DNA of 14,377 nucleotides from an uncultured Collinsella sp. (lineage in GTDB: Bacteria > Actinomycetota > Coriobacteriia > Coriobacteriales > Coriobacteriaceae): positions 1 to 14,377 of the forward strand of contig USOG01000022.1 of NCBI GenBank assembly GCA_900556365.1, read 5' to 3'. The notes under the pieces are model-generated. The model had not been told where the DNA came from. It did not search any database and worked only from the letters and a program-made list of their open reading frames with translations. The position numbers and the translations under genes are program-made. Shown here piece by piece: positions 6,708 to 12,059 of this stretch (within the stretch, counting starts at the first letter, position 1; each line of letters starts with the position of its first letter).

Positions 6708-7535
6708 ATGGAGGAACAGGCAAGTTTGTTGCCAGGCGTTGCCACGGCGCACGATTTGATGCATAGGGTGGTTGACCTTCAGGAACGTATCAACCAACTC
6801 ACCACTCAGTTCGCCGCCAAGACGGAAAAGAAGACCAAAAGGCACCCCGTCCTCTACGCAATCGGGGGCTTCCTTATCGCGTTCACGCTTATCACGAGCA
6901 CGCCACTTAAGGTAATAACGTATCTCCCTACCCTTCCGTTCTTCTCGATGGGAGGCCCGGAGCTTCAATTGGCGGTCTGGAATATCGTGAACCTCATCGT
7001 CTCAGCTATCATCGGTGCGATTCTATACAAGGTCATAGCGAAGACGGCGGACGAAAGCCGCTCCCAGAGAAATGCCGCGATTGACCAAAGCAACCAACGA
7101 GTTGAAGCCAACAACCAGGCCCTAGCCCAGAGCATCGAGCAAACCAAGCGGGAGATTTTCGCCGTACAGCAGCAATGGGCTTCGCAGGTCGCCCCGTGGT
7201 ACCCCATGGATTACGACAGCATCGAAGCCGTGGATTTCTTCCTTGCCGCCGTGCGCAACCATCGCGCCACCACCGTGCAGGAGATGGTCAACCTCTACGA
7301 GACCGAGATGCACCAGCGCCGCATGGAAGCGGGCCAGCAGCGGATTCTCAACCAGCAGCGCATCGGCAACATGCTGCAGATAGGCAACCTGTTCATGCAG
7401 GGGCAGATTCTCAATCAGGCTCAGCAGATCAACGCGAACACCGCAAGCGCGAGCAGCAGCCTCGATCAGATTCGCACAAGCGCCTCCAGCGTGAGCAAGA
7501 GCCTCGACCAAATAGCGAGCAGGTTGCGGCGCTAA
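6708..7535 (+). CDS. Two-TM coiled-coil membrane protein, copy 2 (intact)
   Basis: This 275-residue protein is the intact paralogue of the broken gene at 2490-3293. Residues 13-40 form a short amphipathic helix (heptad pattern HDLMHRVVDLQERINQL). Two membrane segments lie at about 47-66 and 91-110, with an exported loop of some 25 residues. Residues 112-160 are a long charged helix, and 170-240 a conserved Gln- and Asn-rich helical region (RIGNMLQIGNLFMQ). With the positive-inside rule both ends lie in the cytoplasm. The best conserved stretch between the copies is AVRNHRATTVQEMVNLYETE, which suggests the C-terminal region is the functional part. The tail has a Ser-rich repeat (SSLDQIRTSASSVSKSLDQIA) absent from copy 1. 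The ribosome site GAAAGGAG is ideal. I do not recognise the family; a scaffold for the surface cassette is only a guess. Confidence 0.82.
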   Translation: MEEQASLLPGVATAHDLMHRVVDLQERINQLTTQFAAKTEKKTKRHPVLYAIGGFLIAFTLITSTPLKVITYLPTLPFFSMGGPELQLAVWNIVNLIVSAIIGAILYKVIAKTADESRSQRNAAIDQSNQRVEANNQALAQSIEQTKREIFAVQQQWASQVAPWYPMDYDSIEAVDFFLAAVRNHRATTVQEMVNLYETEMHQRRMEAGQQRILNQQRIGNMLQIGNLFMQGQILNQAQQINANTASASSSLDQIRTSASSVSKSLDQIASRLRR

Positions 7536-7560
7536 CAGAAACAGGCAAGGGGGATGGATA

Positions 7561-8745
7561 ATGAACGGATTATCCCAGTGGGCGCGCTCGCATGAGCCCC
7601 AAGTCGCAGCGATAGCCGCTGCGATCGTTGTTGCGATCGTTGTTGCGATAGCCGTGGCAAGTGGAGCGTTCGCAACGTCCGAGCAACAACCAGAACAGCA
7701 GGAGTCAAGAACCGTCGATGTGACCCTCAGCGTCACAGCCGACAACGGCTGGGACGAGAACTCCACACCCGCCATCGCCCATATCGAGGGCAACGATGTG
7801 GACTTCTACCACGCGGTGACCCCTGATGCCGAGGGCAACAAGGGCACTTCCACGATCGCACTCGCCGAGGGCGACCACACCGTGAGCTTCGTCAGCCCCG
7901 TCAACTCCGACGGTTCCGCATTCGACATCTACGACACGGGCGCCCCCGTCGACATCACCGTCGATGCCGACACGAAGACCGCACCTGCAGTCAACTGCCC
8001 TATGGCGCAGATTCCCGCCGACAAGGTCACCGACGACATGCTCGCGGACATCGTCAACAAGACCAAGGACGCCATCGAGAACGGCGACGAGACCCTGAAG
8101 GGCGATGCAGGCACTGGCATCCTCGACAAGCTCGACGGCAATGTCGCCAAGAACCCGAACGCGAGCGACAAGACCAAGCAGGAGGCGACTGATGCCGACA
8201 AGGAAGTCGATGTCAACAAGGAGCCTGCCCAGACGACCCCACCTGCCAAGAACGACAACGCCAAGGCTGACAGCAACAAGAACGCTGGCTCACAGTCTTC
8301 CAGCAATGGTTCTTCGAGCTCTGGCTCTGCCGACGCTGGCAACCACGGCAACTCCGGCTCGGCTTCCAGCCAGCCTTCCAAGCCTGCCCATACGCACACT
8401 TGGGTAAACCATACGGCTACCCGTCAGGTCTGGGTAAGCAACTGGGTTGACGTGCCTGACTACGAGACCAAGACAATCTATGGCGGACAACTCTACACGG
8501 AACAACCTGACGGAACATGGCTCAGCAACGGAGAGACGTACTGGTTCTACACCGATGCCGACTTCGAAGCATTCAAGAACCTTATCGTCGAAAAGATGAA
8601 GACCGAAGGGTATTGCGGCAACTACGTGAACCGCACTAAGACCGAGAAAGTACAGGTAGGCTCCCACAAGGAAGACCACGGTTCCTACAGCACCGAAACC
8701 TACGTGGACTACGTGTATTGCACCTCGTGCGGTGCTCATCAGTAA
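7561..8745 (+). CDS. Membrane-anchored surface protein with shared Ig-like domain and Cys/His-rich C-terminus
   Basis: This 394-residue protein has a single membrane helix at about 15-38 and an otherwise extracellular chain. The helix is partly built of a tandem 12-bp DNA repeat (7621-7632 and 7633-7644) coding AIVV twice. Residues 53-160 correspond to the beta domain of the protein at 4605 (see IALAEGDH, SPVNSDGSAFDIYD, IPADKVTDDM). A long Asn/Ser/Gly/Lys linker (about 195-275) follows. The C-terminal domain (276-394) starts HTHTWVNHTATRQVWVSNW and ends YVYCTSCGAHQ. Its His residues and Cys352, Cys387 and Cys390 suggest metal binding; similar modules close other Coriobacteriia and bifidobacterial surface proteins. 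It lies 25 bp after copy 2 of the two-TM gene and is last in the operon, 60 bp before a terminator. No sorting signal is seen. Confidence 0.82.
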   Translation: MNGLSQWARSHEPQVAAIAAAIVVAIVVAIAVASGAFATSEQQPEQQESRTVDVTLSVTADNGWDENSTPAIAHIEGNDVDFYHAVTPDAEGNKGTSTIALAEGDHTVSFVSPVNSDGSAFDIYDTGAPVDITVDADTKTAPAVNCPMAQIPADKVTDDMLADIVNKTKDAIENGDETLKGDAGTGILDKLDGNVAKNPNASDKTKQEATDADKEVDVNKEPAQTTPPAKNDNAKADSNKNAGSQSSSNGSSSSGSADAGNHGNSGSASSQPSKPAHTHTWVNHTATRQVWVSNWVDVPDYETKTIYGGQLYTEQPDGTWLSNGETYWFYTDADFEAFKNLIVEKMKTEGYCGNYVNRTKTEKVQVGSHKEDHGSYSTETYVDYVYCTSCGAHQ

Positions 8746-8806
8746 ACAATCCACATCCGGACAGCAAATCCTACCCAATCACAGAAGATAGCCAATCGTC
8801 TTCGAG

Positions 8807-8845
8807 GAGGAAGGCGGTCGCAAAGCGGCCACCTTCCTCTTTTTT
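8807..8845 (+). terminator. Intrinsic terminator of the surface-protein operon
   Basis: GAGGAAGG (8807-8814) pairs with CCTTCCTC (8832-8839), with further inner pairs around a short A-rich loop, and six T follow at 8840-8845. It is a standard rho-independent terminator 60 bp after the last cargo gene. Confidence 0.9.
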
Positions 8846-8904
8846 ACTCAGCAAAAACGAGAAATGGCATCTATTCGGAAAACGCGAAAGTAGATCAACG
8901 ACAG

Positions 8905-9068
8905 CGCTCTGCCCTATCGAGGGCTCTTGATGGTCTCAGAGCGGATCGCGTTGAGACCCTATCGCATCCCGCGACCGCCAAAGGTCCTTTCATGGGTCTT
9001 TCAGCGGGCGCTTAGTGGGCTGCTAATGGGATACTGACGGGCAAGAGCGAAAAGATGCCTTCGGCATC
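8905..9068 (+). other. Structured leader with competing hairpins ahead of the two small genes
   Basis: Between the operon terminator and the gene at 9101 there is a 255-bp gap with no convincing gene. CGCTCTG (8905-8911) can pair with CAGAGCG (8937-8943), enclosing CCCT/AGGG (8912-8915 / 8920-8923). Alternatively GGTCTCA (8932-8938) can pair with TGAGACC (8952-8958). The two helices share bases and exclude each other. A third hairpin GATGCC-TTC-GGCATC lies at 9054-9068, just before the ribosome site. CCCTATCG occurs at 8912 and 8957. It could be an attenuating leader or a small RNA; no promoter is obvious. Confidence 0.4.
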
Positions 9069-9100
9069 GAGTGCCTCCAAAGTGAAAAGGAGGTACACAC

Positions 9101-9454
9101 ATGAACAACAAGCCATTAGAACCCAATAGCCCGCAGGAGGAAGCCATGTGGAGGGCGCAGGTGCTCAGGCGCACCGCCCGCATCTGCTCGGCGAAGGCCA
9201 AGGAGCTTGAGCGCATGGCAAAGGTGGACGGGAACGCCCCCATGCGCGACAGCGGCACCCTGAAGGACGTGCTCAAGCGCATCGACAACGTGATGGAGTG
9301 GCGGTTCGTGAACGCTCTGGGCGAGGTCGTACTCGACGGGGACATCCTCGCGGAGAGCATCGACTGCGAGGCCCTGCGCACCATGCGCCACTGCGTGGCT
9401 GAACGTCTCAAGCGAACCGAGGAGCGGGAAGCGGAGGGGAAAAGCGATGAGTGA
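9101..9454 (+). CDS. Small hypothetical protein, helical, in accessory gene pair
   Basis: This 117-residue soluble protein has a perfect ribosome site (AAGGAGGT at 9087-9094) before the ATG. Residues 13-42 are predicted helical and basic (WRAQVLRRTARICSAKAKEL), the middle is mixed (VMEWRFVNALGEVVLDGDIL), and the C-terminus is a charged helix (RTMRHCVAERLKRTEEREAE). There is no signal peptide, membrane segment or catalytic motif. It overlaps the next gene by 8 bp (shared ATGAGTGA), so the two are translationally coupled. I do not recognise a family. The position between cargo and integration module suggests an accessory or maintenance role for the element. Confidence 0.75.
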   Translation: MNNKPLEPNSPQEEAMWRAQVLRRTARICSAKAKELERMAKVDGNAPMRDSGTLKDVLKRIDNVMEWRFVNALGEVVLDGDILAESIDCEALRTMRHCVAERLKRTEEREAEGKSDE

Positions 9455-9728
9455 CTACGGCATCAAGACCTACGCCGACCTCGCCGAGACGTGCGGGAAC
9501 ATGGTGCTCGCAAACAAGATGGCAAAGCGCCCGCTTGAGCTCGTGAGCGGGGACTGGGTACCATGGGAGGAGATTTTCCAGTGGTACATCATACAGGACC
9601 CGTCGTTTGTCATGGAGCACACGGGCGAGCCTGTGTTCTACGACGAGGAGCTTGACCTGTACGTCCTTGGGGTAAATCATCTAGGCACAGCTTGGCGGCT
9701 CGTGCCCGCTCCGATAATCCACAACTGA
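9447..9728 (+). CDS. Small acidic hypothetical protein
   Basis: This 93-residue protein starts inside the last codons of the previous gene with its own ribosome site (GGAGGGG, about 8 bases before the ATG). It has no signal or membrane segment. Acidic residues clearly outnumber basic ones in the second half (SFVMEHTGEPVFYDEELDLY), and aromatic residues are frequent (DWVPWEEIFQWYII). Small acidic proteins of mobile elements are sometimes DNA mimics with anti-restriction activity, but no motif here proves that. The transcript ends at the strong terminator 11 bp downstream. Confidence 0.75.
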   Translation: MSDYGIKTYADLAETCGNMVLANKMAKRPLELVSGDWVPWEEIFQWYIIQDPSFVMEHTGEPVFYDEELDLYVLGVNHLGTAWRLVPAPIIHN

Positions 9729-9738
9729 AAAGACGCCG

Positions 9739-9778
9739 AAGGGCGCAGCGAAAACAATCGCTGCGCCCTTTATTTTTT
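9739..9778 (+). terminator. Intrinsic terminator after the two small genes
   Basis: AAGGGCGCAGCG (9739-9750) and CGCTGCGCCCTT (9759-9770) pair over 12 bp with the loop AAAACAAT, followed by TATTTTTT. This is a strong rho-independent terminator. Confidence 0.93.
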
Positions 9779-9798
9779 GCTCCGCGCGCACTCAAGAC

Positions 9799-9946
9799 GC
9801 GCTTTCTACACGTCGTCACTTTACGCCTGAACTTGTAGAAAATCCTCCGAGAAGATCGCCCCGTTTATGGGGCTTTTCGAAGCGCTTTCTACAACTGTCA
9901 CAATCTTCGACAAATTCAACCCTTGAAACATGCCTTGTTTTCTACA
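9799..9946. repeat. Cluster of four TTTCTACA octamers in the non-coding region
   Basis: This begins a gene-free stretch from 9729 to 10342. TTTCTACA occurs directly at 9803-9810, 9886-9893 and 9939-9946, and inverted at 9834-9841. The first two lie in the longer repeat GCGCTTTCTACA (9799-9810 and 9882-9893, 83 bp apart), each followed by a GTC...TCAC context. Four copies of one octamer in under 150 bp is far above chance. Iteron-like initiator sites, binding sites for an element protein, or part of an origin of transfer are possible. Confidence 0.6.
9858..9877 (+). terminator. Small hairpin with T4 tail
   Basis: GCCCC (9858-9862) and GGGGC (9869-9873) pair around GTTTAT and are followed by TTTT. 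It is a short candidate terminator within the octamer cluster and has no gene directly upstream, so it may end an unrecognised small transcript. Confidence 0.4.
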
Positions 9947-10022
9947 GCGTTTCACGCCATATATCAGGAGAAATCGCCTTGGCTCCCTCCGCTATACGCT
10001 TCGGGGGGGCAAAAAAGCAAAA

Positions 10023-10083
10023 GGGCATAAGGGGGACTGACGCAGCGTGCGCTGCGGTCGGCATAGCCGACAGTCCCATGCCC
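10023..10083. other. Potential three-way-junction fold (origin of transfer, replication signal or structured RNA)
   Basis: GGGCAT (10023-10028) and GGGACT (10033-10038) pair with AGTCCC (10072-10077) and ATGCCC (10078-10083), giving a 12-bp basal helix with a 4-nt bulge. It encloses two perfect hairpins: CGCAGC-GTGC-GCTGCG (10041-10056) and GTCGGC-ATA-GCCGAC (10057-10071; the last C can also pair with the basal helix). Runs of seven G and six A lie just upstream (10002-10020). Such compact folds are found in plasmid single-strand origins, oriT regions and regulatory RNAs. No relaxase gene is present to decide. Confidence 0.45.
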
Positions 10084-10117
10084 AACGCCCGCGTACTTCA
10101 TACAAATAAACCCACGA

Positions 10118-10138
10118 GCATCGAGCGAAGCGAGATGC
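10118..10138. other. Hairpin with tandem G-A mismatches
   Basis: GCATC (10118-10122) pairs with GATGC (10134-10138), and GC/GC pairs close a GAA loop. The bases between are GA opposite GA, a tandem sheared G-A arrangement typical of stable RNA or single-stranded DNA folds. It lies 35 bp after the three-way structure and may be part of the same element. A further CACGGG/CCCGTG pair is at 10140-10145 / 10168-10173. Confidence 0.35.
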
Positions 10139-10229
10139 GCACGGGCGAAGGGCATGCGTATGGAGACCCCGTGAATCTCGAAATATAGCACTGACTTTTT
10201 TCTCCTCATTTATGAACGGATGCAAACAA

Positions 10230-10252
10230 AAATACTGATTTATCAGGGTTTT
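10230..10252 (+). repeat. 23-bp sequence repeated near attR
   Basis: This 23-bp sequence beginning AAATACTGATTTATCAG recurs at 12031-12054 with two substitutions and one inserted base. One copy lies 90 bp before the excisionase-like gene and the other 26 bp before the attR core. The pairing of positions suggests a binding site for an excision or regulatory protein, or a shared promoter-like region. Confidence 0.4.
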
Positions 10253-10258
10253 CTCGAT

Positions 10259-10321
10259 TTGAAGATACTTCAATCTGTAGCTAATCTCGCCTTGTTACGA
10301 AATTGCGTTGCGTCGCAACGC
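10259..10321 (+). promoter_or_regulatory. Probable promoter and dyads upstream of the excisionase-like gene
   Basis: TTGAAG (10259-10264) and TAATCT (10282-10287) have a 17-bp spacer and are a fair -35/-10 pair. The -35 box is half of a perfect palindrome TTGAAG-ATA-CTTCAA (10259-10273), a likely operator. A second palindrome GCGTTGCG-T-CGCAACGC (10305-10321) lies in the presumed 5' leader, 8 bases before the ribosome site, and could be an operator or a hairpin hiding the ribosome site. Confidence 0.4.
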
Positions 10322-10342
10322 CGATCGAAAAGGAGGCTCAAA

Positions 10343-10594
10343 ATGAGCAATTCAACCTGCAAAACCAAGCAGGGCAACCCCAAGTTCGACTTACTTGAAC
10401 GCTCACTCAGGATCGTTGATTCAAACACAGCGGCAAGGTTTCTTGGGACTACAGGGTTTCTGAAGTTCATGGTTGATTACGGTGGCGCACTTGGAATCAG
10501 GTGTCTTGCTAAGGGTTCGCCTTCTTCGGGTCAGCTGTACTTCTTCATTGAAGATCTGCTGTATCTGAAGGATGAATACTTTTCGAACGAGTAA
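10343..10594 (+). CDS. Excisionase-like small DNA-binding protein
   Basis: This 83-residue protein begins at the ATG at 10343, which has AAAAGGAGG nearby; a longer open frame back to 10220 has no ribosome site and runs through the regulatory dyads. The core reads RIVDSNTAARFLGTTGFLKF, then IRCLAKG and GQLYFFIEDLLYLKDEYF. This order (helix-turn-helix with the AA-FLG signature, then a two-strand wing and a closing helix) is that of MerR-like winged-helix excisionases and HTH_17 proteins. It lies 97 bp before the integrase gene on the same strand, the usual xis-int order of Tn916-like elements. Its role would be to bend DNA at the ends and drive excision, which would also reconnect the two phosphatase halves. 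The family call is by pattern only. Confidence 0.65.
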   Translation: MSNSTCKTKQGNPKFDLLERSLRIVDSNTAARFLGTTGFLKFMVDYGGALGIRCLAKGSPSSGQLYFFIEDLLYLKDEYFSNE

Positions 10595-10628
10595 TCGAAT
10601 CTAACCGAACGAACCAACGAAACAGACA

Positions 10629-10666
10629 CGCGCCTCGATGCGGTCATTGCGACGCATCGAGGCGCG
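10629..10666 (+). other. Perfect 14-bp hairpin between xis-like gene and integrase
   Basis: CGCGCCTCGATGCG (10629-10642) pairs fully with CGCATCGAGGCGCG (10653-10666) around a 10-nt loop. There is no T-run. It ends just before the integrase ribosome site (AAGGAGAGGAGG), so it can reduce integrase expression relative to the excisionase or protect the transcript. Confidence 0.55.
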
Positions 10667-10691
10667 CTCGTAAGGAGAGGAGGTAAGTAGA

Positions 10692-11888
10692 ATGCCCACG
10701 AGAAAAGACAGCAAGGGGCGCATCCTGCGCCGAGGTGAAGGGCAACGTCCTAACGGACAGTACTACTTCAAGTACAAAGACGCTAAGGGCAAGACGAGGT
10801 TCAAGTACTCTTGGACGCTGACGGCGCACGACTTTCCGCCCAAGGGCAAGAAAGCAGATAAGTGCCTCCGTGAAATCGAGAAGCAAGTGCAGCGCGATCT
10901 GTTTGACCGCGTTGCACCAGAGAAGATGACCGTTCTCCAACTCGTTGAAAACTACGTCTCAACTAAAACGGCGGTGAGGCAGACCACCAAAGCGGGTTAT
11001 AAAACTGTGCTGAACTTTCTTGCCAAAGATGAATTCGGGAGCAGGCTCATTGATGCGGTTACGACGCTTGATGCAAAGAGTTGGCTCATCTATCTGCAAA
11101 AAAGCCTCGGAAAGAGCTACAGCTCTATCCACTCCATCAGGGGCGTGCTTCGTCCTGCCTTCCAGCTTGCCGAGGAGGACGATCTCATCAGGCGAAACCC
11201 ATTCAACTTCGAGCTTGCCTCTGTGCTTGTCAATGATTCTATCCCCCGAGAAGCCCTGACGGCGACAGATGAGCGCAGGTTTCTTGAGTTCGTGAAGCAC
11301 GATGATCATTTCTCCCGCTACTATGAGGCATTCTACATCCTCTTCAATACGGGGCTGCGCATCTCCGAGTTCTGCGGGCTTACCGAAGATGACCTCATTT
11401 TTGAGAATGGGTGCATACGGGTTGATAAACAACTCCAAAGAACAAGCGGTATGGAGTACTACATCGAGCGTCCAAAAACCAAGAGCGGCGTACGATACGT
11501 GCCTATGACCGATAAAGTCAGGGAGTGTTTCAAGGCGATTCTTCAAAGGCGCATTCGTCCTTCAGTTGAACCTCTTGTGGACGGCGTAAGCGAATTTCTG
11601 TTCCTCGACAAGAACAATCTGCCCATGGTTGCCATGCACTGGGAGAAGTACTTTCAGCACGCTCTGCAAAAACATAACGACATCTATAAGCATGAGCTGC
11701 CGAAAATTACTCCGCACGTCTGTCGTCACACGTTCTGCTCCAAAATGGCACGCAAGGGGATGAATCCCGCAAAGCTCAAGTACATCATGGGGCATTCCGA
11801 CATTGACGTGACCTACAATACATACACTCATCTTGGCTTCGATGATGTGCGGGAAGAAATGCTGCGCATGACAGACGATGTCGCATAG
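10692..11888 (+). CDS. int: Tn916-type tyrosine recombinase (integrase)
   Basis: This 398-residue enzyme catalyses site-specific integration and excision of the element. Residues 5-45 match the arm-binding domain of Tn916 integrase (RILRRGEGQRPNGQYYFKY, then FKYSWTL). Residues 80-165 are the SAM-like core-binding domain. The catalytic domain shows all active-site residues: Arg223 (NTGLRISEFCGL), Lys264 or Lys262 (ERPKTKSGVRYV), His342-x2-Arg345 (TPHVCRHTF), His368 (MGHSDIDVT) and the nucleophile Tyr378 (NTYTH). Length and order are normal for the family, so it should be active. A strong ribosome site (AAGGAGAGGAGG) precedes the ATG. The gene lies 190 bp from the attR core, as expected for such elements. 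It is less GC-rich than the cargo genes. Confidence 0.95.
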   Translation: MPTRKDSKGRILRRGEGQRPNGQYYFKYKDAKGKTRFKYSWTLTAHDFPPKGKKADKCLREIEKQVQRDLFDRVAPEKMTVLQLVENYVSTKTAVRQTTKAGYKTVLNFLAKDEFGSRLIDAVTTLDAKSWLIYLQKSLGKSYSSIHSIRGVLRPAFQLAEEDDLIRRNPFNFELASVLVNDSIPREALTATDERRFLEFVKHDDHFSRYYEAFYILFNTGLRISEFCGLTEDDLIFENGCIRVDKQLQRTSGMEYYIERPKTKSGVRYVPMTDKVRECFKAILQRRIRPSVEPLVDGVSEFLFLDKNNLPMVAMHWEKYFQHALQKHNDIYKHELPKITPHVCRHTFCSKMARKGMNPAKLKYIMGHSDIDVTYNTYTHLGFDDVREEMLRMTDDVA

Positions 11889-11894
11889 GATTAG

Positions 11895-11946
11895 GTTGTA
11901 CGAAGTTGTAAATTTGAGCGATTTACAACTTTTCGTACAACTTTTT
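11895..11946. repeat. Right-end inverted repeat with arm-type CAACTTTT sites; possible int terminator
   Basis: Seven bases after the integrase stop, GTTGTACGAAGTTGTAAAT (11895-11913) is complementary to 11921-11941 apart from a 2-nt bulge, with a 7-nt loop; the core 11 bp are perfect and a short T-run follows. The region contains CAACTTTT at 11926 and 11938, the same octamer as at the left end (1941, 1952), plus inverted GTTGTA copies at 11895 and 11905. It may be both the integrase terminator and the arm-type binding region of attR. Confidence 0.6.
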
Positions 11947-12030
11947 CAGCGGAAAAAATCGGCTCATAAACGAAACGATACCCAATTCCGCTTACATGAC
12001 AAAATGCAAAACGATGTATTTCACCTGCGG

Positions 12031-12054
12031 AAATACTGATATATGAGAGGTTTT
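12031..12054 (+). repeat. Second copy of the 23-bp sequence, next to attR
   Basis: This 24-bp stretch, beginning AAATACTGATATATGAGAGG, is the partner of 10230-10252. It contains the presumed ribosome site of the restored phosphatase gene (GAGAGG at 12045-12050). It may be an excisionase or integrase accessory site, in which case protein binding here would also affect phosphatase expression. Confidence 0.4.
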
Positions 12055-12059
12055 GGAGA

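Noticed and set aside
9799..9946. CRISPR array
   Set aside because: The octamers are too short, irregularly spaced and include an inverted copy; no cas gene is near.
9979..10273. Short open frames on both strands in the structured region
   Set aside because: Their sequences have no protein-like pattern and no ribosome sites, and the DNA is better explained by base-paired structure.
10220..10342. Longer start for the excisionase-like gene
   Set aside because: It runs through the promoter-like boxes and palindromes and has no ribosome site, while the ATG at 10343 has a strong one.
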